Positions 35,216-42,212 of a stretch of DNA of 64,000 nt are shown here, in pieces. This stretch comes from Acidisarcina sp. (GTDB lineage: Bacteria; Acidobacteriota; Terriglobia; Terriglobales; Acidobacteriaceae). The stretch is taken from positions 1 to 64,000 of the forward strand of contig DATLIY010000006.1 in the NCBI GenBank assembly GCA_035539175.1, in the 5' to 3' direction. Below the pieces are notes generated by a model that saw only the letters and a program-made list of their open reading frames with translations, was not told where the DNA came from and did not search any database. Both the position numbers and the translations under genes were made by a program. Each line of letters opens with the position of its first letter. The stretch's first letter is position 1.

Positions 35216-35918
35216 GATGGATAGGGGCCTGTTCGCTCTCTGCCATAGGGGCGGTATCGGGATACATTTCCGTGCCCGGCAATTTCTCGGTCACAGCAGA
35301 TCCATTTGCCGATGCGGCCTGCGCCGCGGGTTGCGTCACGGACTCTGCCACGGAGACAGAGGTAGTCTCCGCAGTAGCGCGGAGTTCCGCCTCGCGTTGC
35401 GCGTAAAAGTCTTCCGCTGAATTGCCTGCTGCGGAGGCGCTTTCTGTGTCCGAAGGCCCTACCGGAGCAACTTCGGGATTCGTAACTTCAGGGTTCGCGA
35501 TTCCGGGGTTCGCTGCGGCATCCGTCCGGTAGCGGTTGGGAGGCTCGCTGCTCACCGTTTCTCCCACCGAGGGCGGCAGAATGGATGGCGCTGTATCCGG
35601 TTCGGTTGTCGCCGGTTCAGTTGTCGCCTGCCCGGCGGCAGATGCCGGCTCAGGGGTTGCGGTGGCGGCCGTAGTTCCGTCGGTAAGAGAGCCAGCGGAA
35701 GCGGCGTGGGCGGCCTGGATCTCGGCATCGATCTTCTTCTGCCGATCCGCCTGTTCGGCGGCCCGTAACTCGTCCTCCATCTGCATCTTGAATTCGTTGC
35801 TGGCGCGGCGAAACTCCATCATCAGCTTGCCAGCCTGGCGCGCGATTTCCGGCAGCTTTTTAGGGCCGAAGAGGACCAGCATCAGTCCAAATATAAAAAT
35901 GGAGTCCATGAAATGCAT
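35208..35918 (-). CDS. tatB: TatA/TatB-type translocase subunit
   Basis: 236 residues: one N-terminal helix (MDSIFIFGLMLVLFGPKKLPEIARQAGKL) with the FGPKKLPE hinge, an amphipathic helix, then a long Ala/Thr/Pro/Glu-rich low-complexity tail (about 95-236). Glu or a polar residue early in the helix distinguishes TatB; here it is Asp, with hinge PKKLPEI, so TatA/TatB discrimination is uncertain, but the long tail and place before tatC suit TatB. A second ATG 3 codons in is possible. Confidence 0.88.
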   Translation of the reverse strand: MHFMDSIFIFGLMLVLFGPKKLPEIARQAGKLMMEFRRASNEFKMQMEDELRAAEQADRQKKIDAEIQAAHAASAGSLTDGTTAATATPEPASAAGQATTEPATTEPDTAPSILPPSVGETVSSEPPNRYRTDAAANPGIANPEVTNPEVAPVGPSDTESASAAGNSAEDFYAQREAELRATAETTSVSVAESVTQPAAQAASANGSAVTEKLPGTEMYPDTAPMAESEQAPIHHG

Positions 35919-36250
35919 TGGTCACCATGATACCTGCGATTCGTAAATGCCCACAAACTGGGTGAACCCACCCTCTCGCCCGACCAGAATTACCGCAACA
36001 CCGTGCGGCTGGGGAGATAGCGTTTCTGGGCCTGTTACGTCTGTATTAAAATAGGAAAAGATCTGCTCCTTACAGATTCGCCGGAATTTCTGCGACTCCG
36101 TTATGAGGCGCACATCTAATGTTACAGGGTTGCAACATCCCCGTGGGCTGGGCGCTCTCCGTTTCAGCGCAGCGAATCCACTGCAGCCTTGCATTTGCTT
36201 TCAACATCCCCGTCCTGCGGCAGATTTGAGCGGGACTGAAGGCGGGTATT
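35919..36250. other. 332-bp divergent intergenic region between tatB and nadA
   Basis: No credible gene. It must hold both promoters. An AT-rich GTATTAAAATAGG lies near 36045-36056. I see no NiaR/NrtR-like palindrome, and no clear riboswitch. Confidence 0.4.
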
Positions 36251-37393
36251 TTGAGCGTATTGACGGAAGTTTTAACCGCACCAGCGCGCGAGAATACGGC
36301 GGGTGAACAATGCTCGCTCGAACACTATCTCACGCTCCCCGACCACTCCATGGACGACCGCATCGCGGCCGCACGGGCACGCCTTGGCACGACCACTGTG
36401 CTGCTCGGCCACCACTATCAACGCGATGAGGTCATTCGTTTCGCGGACTTTACCGGCGACTCCTATAAGCTTTCGAAGATTGCAGCCGAAACCGATGCGC
36501 GCTATATCGTCTTCTGCGGCGTGCATTTTATGGCGGAGAGCGCCGATGTGCTGGGCCGCGAGGGGCAGCAGGTTATCCTGCCTGACCTGAATGCGGGATG
36601 CTCCATGGCCGACATGGCCGACATCAGCCAGGTGGAGGATTGCTGGGAGTCGCTCGAGCGCCTTGGGCTGACTGCGACGATGGTGCCGCTCACGTACATG
36701 AACTCGGCGGCCTCCATTAAGGCCTTCTGTGGCGAGCGTGGCGGGCTGGTGTGTACCTCTTCCAATGCCCAGGGAGCCTTTCGCTGGGCCCTGGCACGGG
36801 GAGAGAAGATTCTCTTTCTGCCCGACCAGCACCTTGGCCGCAATACCGCATGGGCCATGGGGATTCCCCTGGACGAGATGGTCGTATGGGATCCCTACCA
36901 GCTTCACGGCGGAGTGACCCCGGAGCGTCTGCGAGCAGCAAAGGTGATCCTGTGGAAGGGCCACTGCTCGGTGCATCAGCGCTTTCTGCCGGATCATGTG
37001 GACGCGGTGCGTGCCCGCTATCCGGGGATTCAGGTGATCGTGCATCCCGAGTGCCGCTGGGAGGTCTGCCAGAAGGCCGACGCGCTCGGCTCCACCGAGC
37101 GGCTGATCAAGCTGGTGAACGATGCGCCCGAGGGAACCATGTTTGCCGTGGGTACCGAGATCCATCTCGTCAACCGCATGGCGCAACGCTTTGCCGCGCA
37201 GAACAAACGCGTGATCACGCTGGACGACACCGGGTGCCTGTGCACGACGATGTATCGCATCTCACCGCAGCACCTGGCATGGGCGCTGGAGAATCTGGTC
37301 GAGGGGCGCGTCGTCAACCAGATCAAAGTGCGCGAAGATGTAAAGAACTGGGCTCGCGTGGCGCTCGACAGGATGCTGGAGATTCGGAGCTAA
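36251..37393 (+). CDS. nadA: Quinolinate synthase A
   Basis: 380 residues; condenses iminoaspartate with dihydroxyacetone phosphate to quinolinate, using a [4Fe-4S] cluster. Cluster cysteines appear to be C117 in PDLNAGCSMAD, the C in HPECRWEVCQKAD, and C in DDTGCLCTTM. LLGHHYQRDEVIRFADFTGDS and VHFMAESADVL are diagnostic. The start TTG lies 48 bases ahead of a conserved-looking DHSMDDRIAAAR; N-terminus otherwise loosely supported. Followed after 3 bp by the DUF2203 gene. Confidence 0.94.
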   Translation: MSVLTEVLTAPARENTAGEQCSLEHYLTLPDHSMDDRIAAARARLGTTTVLLGHHYQRDEVIRFADFTGDSYKLSKIAAETDARYIVFCGVHFMAESADVLGREGQQVILPDLNAGCSMADMADISQVEDCWESLERLGLTATMVPLTYMNSAASIKAFCGERGGLVCTSSNAQGAFRWALARGEKILFLPDQHLGRNTAWAMGIPLDEMVVWDPYQLHGGVTPERLRAAKVILWKGHCSVHQRFLPDHVDAVRARYPGIQVIVHPECRWEVCQKADALGSTERLIKLVNDAPEGTMFAVGTEIHLVNRMAQRFAAQNKRVITLDDTGCLCTTMYRISPQHLAWALENLVEGRVVNQIKVREDVKNWARVALDRMLEIRS

Positions 37394-37396
37394 GCA

Positions 37397-37822
37397 GTGA
37401 AGATTTTTACGCTGGAAGAGGCGCAGGCGGTGTTGCCGGTGGTGGAGTCGCTGCTGGAGCGCGCCATGGAGGCTCACCGCGCCGCCCTGGAAATTGAAGG
37501 GGAACTGCAGCAATTGAGCCAGCGGATCTTTCTCGCCGGTGGCATGCACATCGATGTTCGCGCCGTGAACCGCCAGCGCCTGGCGCATGAGGAGCAAACG
37601 CAACGCGCCAGGGAGATCGTCTCCGAGATCGATTCGATTGGAGTGGAGGTCAAGGATCTCGAACACGGGCTGCTGGATTTCCCCTGCAAGCTGGAGAATG
37701 AAGTAGTGCTGCTCTGCTGGAAACAAGGGGAGCAGCGCATCACGCATTGGCATACCGTGAGCGATGGATTCCGCGGCAGAAAGCTCATCGACGAACGTTT
37801 TCAGCGCACCAAACCCAACTAA
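37397..37822 (+). CDS. DUF2203 protein
   Basis: 141 residues starting GTG, three bases after nadA, so translated from the same message. MKIFTLEEAQAVLPVVESLLERA and later QRITHWHTVSDGFRGRKLIDE is the DUF2203 pattern; long helical middle. Family function unknown; why it trails nadA is not clear. Confidence 0.82.
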   Translation: MKIFTLEEAQAVLPVVESLLERAMEAHRAALEIEGELQQLSQRIFLAGGMHIDVRAVNRQRLAHEEQTQRAREIVSEIDSIGVEVKDLEHGLLDFPCKLENEVVLLCWKQGEQRITHWHTVSDGFRGRKLIDERFQRTKPN

Positions 37823-37876
37823 AAAATAGCCCGGTGAGGGAAGAGAGCGGCAGCTCCCTTCGCAGACCTTGCCATC

Positions 37877-37905
37877 TTGACGAACGATAATAATTATCGT
37901 TTAAT
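37877..37905 (+). promoter_or_regulatory. PerR/Fur-type operator inside the regulator's own promoter
   Basis: -35 TTGACG (37877-37882), spacer of exactly 17 bp, -10 TTTAAT (37900-37905). A perfect 19-bp palindrome AACGATAATAATTATCGTT (37883-37901) fills the spacer and reaches into the -10. Its core (ATAAT-A-ATTAT) matches the known PerR/Fur box pattern. Confidence 0.8.
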
Positions 37906-37912
37906 AGATCTT

Positions 37913-38344
37913 GTGAACAGTGCCGCTGCAATCCGTTTCCGGGAATTATGTGCCGAACATGGCCTGACGGCGACGCATCAGCGGCAGATTTTGTTCGAAG
38001 TTTTACAGGGTATGACCGGGCACCCAAGCCCGGAGCAGGTCTATGCGAAGGTAAAGCGGCGCATCCCGTCTGTTTCTCTTGCAACCGTTTATAAGAACAT
38101 TCATCTCTTCATTGAGAGTGGTATGTTTCGCGAGGTCAGCCCCCACCACGGCTCTTTGCGGGTGGAGGTCAACAGCCGTCCTCATCATCACCTGGTCTGT
38201 ACCGGCTGCAGGTCCATCTCCGATATTGACGAAGAGGAGCTGGGGCTGCCGCAAAAACCGAAGTTGCTCTCCAGTGGTTTCCTAGTAGAACGCTATGCGG
38301 TCGATGTGCTGGGCCGCTGCCCGGCGTGTCAGGAGAAGTCCTGA
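37913..38344 (+). CDS. perR: Fur/PerR-family metal-dependent repressor
   Basis: 143 residues from GTG 37913. Winged-helix N-terminus with LTATHQRQILFEVLQ, HPSPEQVYAKVKRRIPSVSLATVYKNI, then the metal-rich linker RPHHHLVCTGC, and a second Cys pair (CPACQ) that completes a structural Zn(Cys)4 site. Representative PerR residues (His-His-His plus Asp) are there, but PerR, Fur, and Zur cannot be firmly separated by eye. ahpC and ahpD follow on the same strand, which favours a peroxide role. The GTG falls about 7 bases beyond the -10, so the message appears leaderless; an earlier TTG would coincide with the -35. Confidence 0.87.
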   Translation: MNSAAAIRFRELCAEHGLTATHQRQILFEVLQGMTGHPSPEQVYAKVKRRIPSVSLATVYKNIHLFIESGMFREVSPHHGSLRVEVNSRPHHHLVCTGCRSISDIDEEELGLPQKPKLLSSGFLVERYAVDVLGRCPACQEKS

Positions 38345-38431
38345 TTCCCGAGTCACAACATGCGCAGTGCCTGCCGGGGCAGAAGCAAAGCAGCACTGCC
38401 ATATTCAATTTAAGAAGAAGAGGAGTTACAC

Positions 38432-38968
38432 ATGCTTGGAATTGGCGAGAAGTTTCCTAACTTTGAAGTAACCGCAACCGTCAGCCGCACCAAGGGTAAG
38501 GAGTTCGAGACGATCACCAGCGAGTCGTACCCGGGAAAGTGGAAGCTCTACTTTTTCTGGCCCAAGGATTTCACGTTCGTGTGCCCTACGGAGATCGCCG
38601 GTTTCGGCAAGTTGAACAGCGAGTTCGCGGCGCGCGACGCGCAGATTCTGGGCGGCAGCATCGACTCCGAGTATGTTCACCTGGCGTGGCGTAATAACCA
38701 CGAAGACCTGAAGGAACTGCCCTTCCCCATGCTGTCCGATCTGAAGCGCGAGATCACCGAACAGCTCGGCATTCTTGACCCCAAGTCCGGCGTGGCGCAG
38801 CGTGCCACCTTCCTGGTCGATCCCGACGGTATTATCCGTTTTGTCTATGTCACCGAAGGTTCTGTCGGCCGCAACCCCTCCGAAGTTCTGCGCGTCCTCG
38901 ATGCGTTGCAGACCGATGAACTGTGCCCCTGCAACTGGCACAAGGGTGAAGAGACGATCCACGTTTAA
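38432..38968 (+). CDS. ahpC: Alkyl hydroperoxide reductase peroxidase subunit
   Basis: 178 residues, 2-Cys peroxiredoxin. Peroxidatic Cys in FVCPTE (C51), resolving Cys in the ELCPCNW near the C-terminus (C165 or C167). Reduces hydroperoxides in the cytoplasm; electrons likely come through AhpD, encoded next. AGGAG ribosome site just upstream. Downstream of the PerR-like gene by 87 bp with no obvious second operator, so probably read through from the perR promoter or from a weak one I cannot identify. Confidence 0.95.
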   Translation: MLGIGEKFPNFEVTATVSRTKGKEFETITSESYPGKWKLYFFWPKDFTFVCPTEIAGFGKLNSEFAARDAQILGGSIDSEYVHLAWRNNHEDLKELPFPMLSDLKREITEQLGILDPKSGVAQRATFLVDPDGIIRFVYVTEGSVGRNPSEVLRVLDALQTDELCPCNWHKGEETIHV

Positions 38969-38985
38969 ATCCGCAACCATCCGGC

Positions 38986-39027
38986 AAACGGGAGCTGTCC
39001 GGCGACGGCGCTCCCGTTTTCCTTTTC
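38986..39027 (+). terminator. Terminator/attenuator between ahpC and ahpD
   Basis: AAACGGGAGC pairs with GCTCCCGTTT (10 bp; about 14-nt loop), followed by TTTTCCTTTTCC. It lies within the ahpC-ahpD spacer, so may lower ahpD expression relative to ahpC. Confidence 0.75.
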
Positions 39028-39052
39028 CCTCCATAGAGAGACAGGTGATGCC

Positions 39053-39613
39053 ATGTCGTTAGATTCTCAGTCGTTGGATCCATTGATCGACAGCCTTCCG
39101 GATTACGCGAAGGATCTGAAGCTGAACTACTCGAGTCTGGTACGCCAGAACTCGGAACTGACTCCGCAGCAACTATGGGGAACCGTTCTGTCCTGTGCCA
39201 TGGCGACGCGCAGCGATGCGCTCACCAAGGCGGCGACAGAAGCGGCCCGTGCGCAGCTTTCGGAGCAGGCGCTGACCGCTGCCCAGACCGCAGCCGCGCT
39301 CATGGGCATGAACAACATCTTCTACCGCTTTCAGCACCTCGCTTCGAATGAGAAGTACAGCACGATGCCAGCCCGCTTGCGCATGAACGGCATCCGTACG
39401 CACGGAGTGGAGAGCCAGGATTTCGAGTTGTGGTGCCTGGCTGTCTCCGCCATCAATGGCTGCGGCAAGTGCATCGATTCCCACGAGAAGGTTGTGCGCG
39501 AGAAGGGCGTAACTGAGGAGACCGTGATGGCAGTGGTACGCGTCGCGTCCGTGGTGCACGCCATCGGAGCCGTGCTCGATGCCGAGCGTGTGACCGACAA
39601 GTCCCCGGTGTAG
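39053..39613 (+). CDS. ahpD: Alkylhydroperoxidase AhpD
   Basis: 186 residues of the AhpD/carboxymuconolactone-decarboxylase fold. NGCGKCIDSHE carries the redox CxxC (C137, C140) with conserved His144, and an upstream Glu (E126 region) as the proton-relay residue. In mycobacteria AhpD links AhpC to dihydrolipoamide; the same role is inferred. Ends with a strong terminator. Confidence 0.95.
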   Translation: MSLDSQSLDPLIDSLPDYAKDLKLNYSSLVRQNSELTPQQLWGTVLSCAMATRSDALTKAATEAARAQLSEQALTAAQTAAALMGMNNIFYRFQHLASNEKYSTMPARLRMNGIRTHGVESQDFELWCLAVSAINGCGKCIDSHEKVVREKGVTEETVMAVVRVASVVHAIGAVLDAERVTDKSPV

Positions 39614-39629
39614 GGGGCGTCTCTTTCGC

Positions 39630-39662
39630 AAAGGCCCCGGCGAACGGGGCCTTTCTGTTTTG
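39630..39662 (+). terminator. Rho-independent terminator after ahpD
   Basis: AAAGGCCCC / GGGGCCTTT (9-bp perfect stem, 7-nt loop), followed by CTGTTTTG. Confidence 0.88.
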
Positions 39663-39690
39663 CGGGAGATGTCATCCAGAATCCAACGGT

Positions 39691-39905
39691 TGTCATCCTG
39701 AGCGAAGCGAAGCATCTATTATCCAGAACGCAACGGTGGGAAAGCAGGTCCTTCACTTCGTTCAGGATGACAATGTTGGTTGGGGGAAAGCAGGTCCTTC
39801 ACTTCGTTCAGGATGACAATGTTGGTTGGGGGGAAACAGGTCCTTCACTTCGTTCAGGATGACAGTGGCTGGGGGATGACAGTGGTTGTGGGATGACAAT
39901 GGCTG
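39691..39905. repeat. 46-bp tandem repeats with an inverted partial copy (REP-like)
   Basis: The 27-nt unit beginning AGGTCCTTCACTTCGTT and ending GGATGACA occurs at 39746-39772, 39792-39818 and 39838-39864, period 46. An inverted relative (TGTCATCCTGAGCGAAGCGA, 39691-39710) lies upstream; it can pair with the repeats apart from a few mismatches or G:U pairs. Two truncated GGATGACA copies follow up to 39905. This occupies most of the gap between ahpD and the M28 gene. Similar GTCATCCTGAGCGAAGCGAA words recur widely in Acidobacteria in my recollection. Confidence 0.85.
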
Positions 39906-39909
39906 GAGT

Positions 39910-40950
39910 CTATGGTTTGCCGCCGATGTTCCAGGTGGGCTTCCAGTTGGTGTTCGCGAGCCATTGGATCGGCTTTATCAGCGAGGAGATCACGCCCGAC
40001 ATGTGCGCGAAGTCGATGTGGCTCAGGTCGTCGCTCGGCTGGTGGTAATCGGGATGCAGCCCGAAGCTGGAAATGGTATGCGCGATCACTCCGCTCCTGG
40101 CCAGTGCATAGTTATCGGAGCGGCGGAAGAAGTTTTCCCTGGTATGGGGATCCTTCACAATATGGGCTCCGTGCCTGGCTAACTCACGTCCCAGGTTGCT
40201 GCGGTCGTAGCCGGTCAGCCAGACGCTGTCATGGGGTATCGCCGGGTCGGGCCGGCCAATCATCTCAAACTCAAGGTTGGCGACGATGCGATCGAGAGCG
40301 ACCGGCGGATGGGCCAGGAAGTAGCGGTTGCCAAAGCCGCCAAGCTCCTCGGAGCCGAAGAGGACAAACAGGATGGTTCTCCGCGGACGCGGTTGCCGGG
40401 CAAGGGATCGCGCCAGCTCCAGCACTGCGGTGGTGCCGGAAGCGTCATCGTCCGCTCCGTTGTAGATGGCATCTCCCCGCACCGCCGGACCGACGCCGAG
40501 GTGGTCGAGGTGAGCCGTGAGCAGAATGGCCTGCTCCTCCGTCTTATCAGCAGAACCGCGCAGGATTCCGACGACGTTCCATGTTTCTGTGCGCGGAACG
40601 TTTTCATAGGAGCGCAGAGTCTTCTGTACCTCCCCGGGCAAAGGGGAGGGTAGTGCCGCCTTCTCGAGGTAGCTGCCTCCATCTCCGCCTGGCTCCAGCC
40701 CGAAGCTTTGGAAGAGCGAAGCGGCGAAGAGTGCGGCGATGTGTTCATCGCGAGTACCGCTGCCCCTGCCGTGAAGCTCGTCGGAGGCCAGGAAGTTCAT
40801 ATCGGCCTGGATGCAGGCATCGCAGAGGACAGGCCGTGGGGCTGCGAGACTTGCATCGAGACCTGAGTGCTGATCTGGACCGGGATGCTGCGGCAGACCG
40901 CTCAAGGGCAGTAGGACGAACAACAGCGCGAAAGAGAGATGTCGGTGCAT
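39910..40950 (-). CDS. Secreted M28-family aminopeptidase
   Basis: 346 residues with signal peptide (MHRHLSFALLFVLLPLSGLP). Zinc-site residues lie in TAHLDHLG, YNGADDDASGT, and VLFGSEELGGFGN, then MIGRPD and a C-terminal HPDYHQPSDD histidine. This is the usual order for M28 aminopeptidases; unlike the protein at 33.5 kb, it lacks glutaminyl-cyclase features. No operon partner; convergent with ahpD across the repeats. Confidence 0.92.
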   Translation of the reverse strand: MHRHLSFALLFVLLPLSGLPQHPGPDQHSGLDASLAAPRPVLCDACIQADMNFLASDELHGRGSGTRDEHIAALFAASLFQSFGLEPGGDGGSYLEKAALPSPLPGEVQKTLRSYENVPRTETWNVVGILRGSADKTEEQAILLTAHLDHLGVGPAVRGDAIYNGADDDASGTTAVLELARSLARQPRPRRTILFVLFGSEELGGFGNRYFLAHPPVALDRIVANLEFEMIGRPDPAIPHDSVWLTGYDRSNLGRELARHGAHIVKDPHTRENFFRRSDNYALARSGVIAHTISSFGLHPDYHQPSDDLSHIDFAHMSGVISSLIKPIQWLANTNWKPTWNIGGKP

Positions 40951-40989
40951 TCCGTTGCAGTATAGATTCTAGAGGTGGACAGGAAATAT

Positions 40990-42183
40990 ATGCTTCCTAA
41001 CGGGATGGTTGCGGGCCGTGCGATGCGGGGCCTTGCCGGGCTGGCTCTTGCAGCAGCGCTGCTGCTCTCCGGCTGCGGAAAGTTCTTCGTGCCGGAGATC
41101 AACACTCCAGGAGGCACAGGAGGGAGCGGAGGCGGAGGCGGGACGACCAGCACCACGGCATTCCTCTATGTCGCCAACGCTGCCACCGGCGGCCAGAACA
41201 CGAATCCGGCGATTGCCGGTTTTTCCACTCCGGGCAGCACGCTGGCTGTGCTGCCGCAGAGTCCCTATGCTGTCGGCTGTCTGCCCAGCGCACTGGCGAT
41301 TACGCCGGGCAACAAGTTCCTGTACGTGGGTTGCAGCGATGGGCCGATCTTTGTCTACACAGTCAACAGCGATGGATCGCTGACGGGGAATAGCGGGGCT
41401 CCTGTGGCTACAGCCGTCGCACCGGTAGCAATGAAGGTAGATGCCACCGGCAATTGGCTGCTGGCGGCTGTCAATTCGTTCTCGGGGATCTCGTCGCTGG
41501 CTATTTTCCAGATCAACTCCAGCACCGGGGCGCTTACGGCGGCCAGCAGTTCTCCAGTCACGCTGGACACCGGTTCGCCAAACCATATTGCCATCACCCC
41601 CAACAATCAGATTGTTTACGTCTCTCTCGGCACCGGGGGGGTGGATATCCTCAGCTTCAACTCCAACTCAGGTGCGGCGGCTGTAAGTGGATTGCTGAAG
41701 CCCAAGGATTCGCGCGGCGCAGATACGGCGCTCGCGGTGAATCCGGCGGGTACCTATCTCTACGTGGGCGAAACAGTGGGCAGCGGCCTGCGAGTGTTGA
41801 AGATCGCGACCGATGGAGCCTTGACCGAGATATCTGGTTCGCCCTTCCAGACTGGCCTGGGGCCCTCCGCGGTGGTGGTCGATAGCGCCGGGGCGAACGT
41901 CTACGTAACGAACCGCAGCGACAACACGATCAGCGGATTTGCTGTCGCGGCCTCGGGCGCCTTGACGGCACTTGCAGGCTCTCCGTATGCCACAGGAAGC
42001 ACCCCGGTCGATATGGCGATCGACAGCACGAAAGGGTACCTTGCGGTGGTCTGCTCCGGTGGATCGCCGGACCTGCAGTTATTCAATTTCGACCAGACGA
42101 CAGCAGGCAAACTGAATGCGGTCGCCCACGCGACTACGGGCACGGATCCTACGACGCCTCTCGCCATCGTTGCCAGTCATTAG
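40990..42183 (+). CDS. Beta-propeller (YVTN/lactonase-like) lipoprotein
   Basis: 397 residues from the ATG at 40990 (AGGA 6 bases upstream); a GTG at 40975 is less likely. Signal peptide with lipobox LLLSGC, then a Gly/Thr-rich linker. Repeated blocks of about 50 residues such as FLYVANA, FLYVGCS, YLYVGET, and VYVTNRSDNTISGFAV mark a seven-bladed propeller like 6-phosphogluconolactonase (YkgB) or YVTN families. Surface-anchored; function unknown. Enzymatic lactonase activity is not implied. Confidence 0.88.
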   Translation: MLPNGMVAGRAMRGLAGLALAAALLLSGCGKFFVPEINTPGGTGGSGGGGGTTSTTAFLYVANAATGGQNTNPAIAGFSTPGSTLAVLPQSPYAVGCLPSALAITPGNKFLYVGCSDGPIFVYTVNSDGSLTGNSGAPVATAVAPVAMKVDATGNWLLAAVNSFSGISSLAIFQINSSTGALTAASSSPVTLDTGSPNHIAITPNNQIVYVSLGTGGVDILSFNSNSGAAAVSGLLKPKDSRGADTALAVNPAGTYLYVGETVGSGLRVLKIATDGALTEISGSPFQTGLGPSAVVVDSAGANVYVTNRSDNTISGFAVAASGALTALAGSPYATGSTPVDMAIDSTKGYLAVVCSGGSPDLQLFNFDQTTAGKLNAVAHATTGTDPTTPLAIVASH

Positions 42184-42212
42184 AGTCTTTTCATGAGGCT
42201 CCAGACCGCGCG

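Noticed and set aside
39691-39905. CRISPR-like array
   Set aside because: The spacing is too short and spacers are near-identical; units are tandem repeats with an inverted copy, and no cas gene is present.
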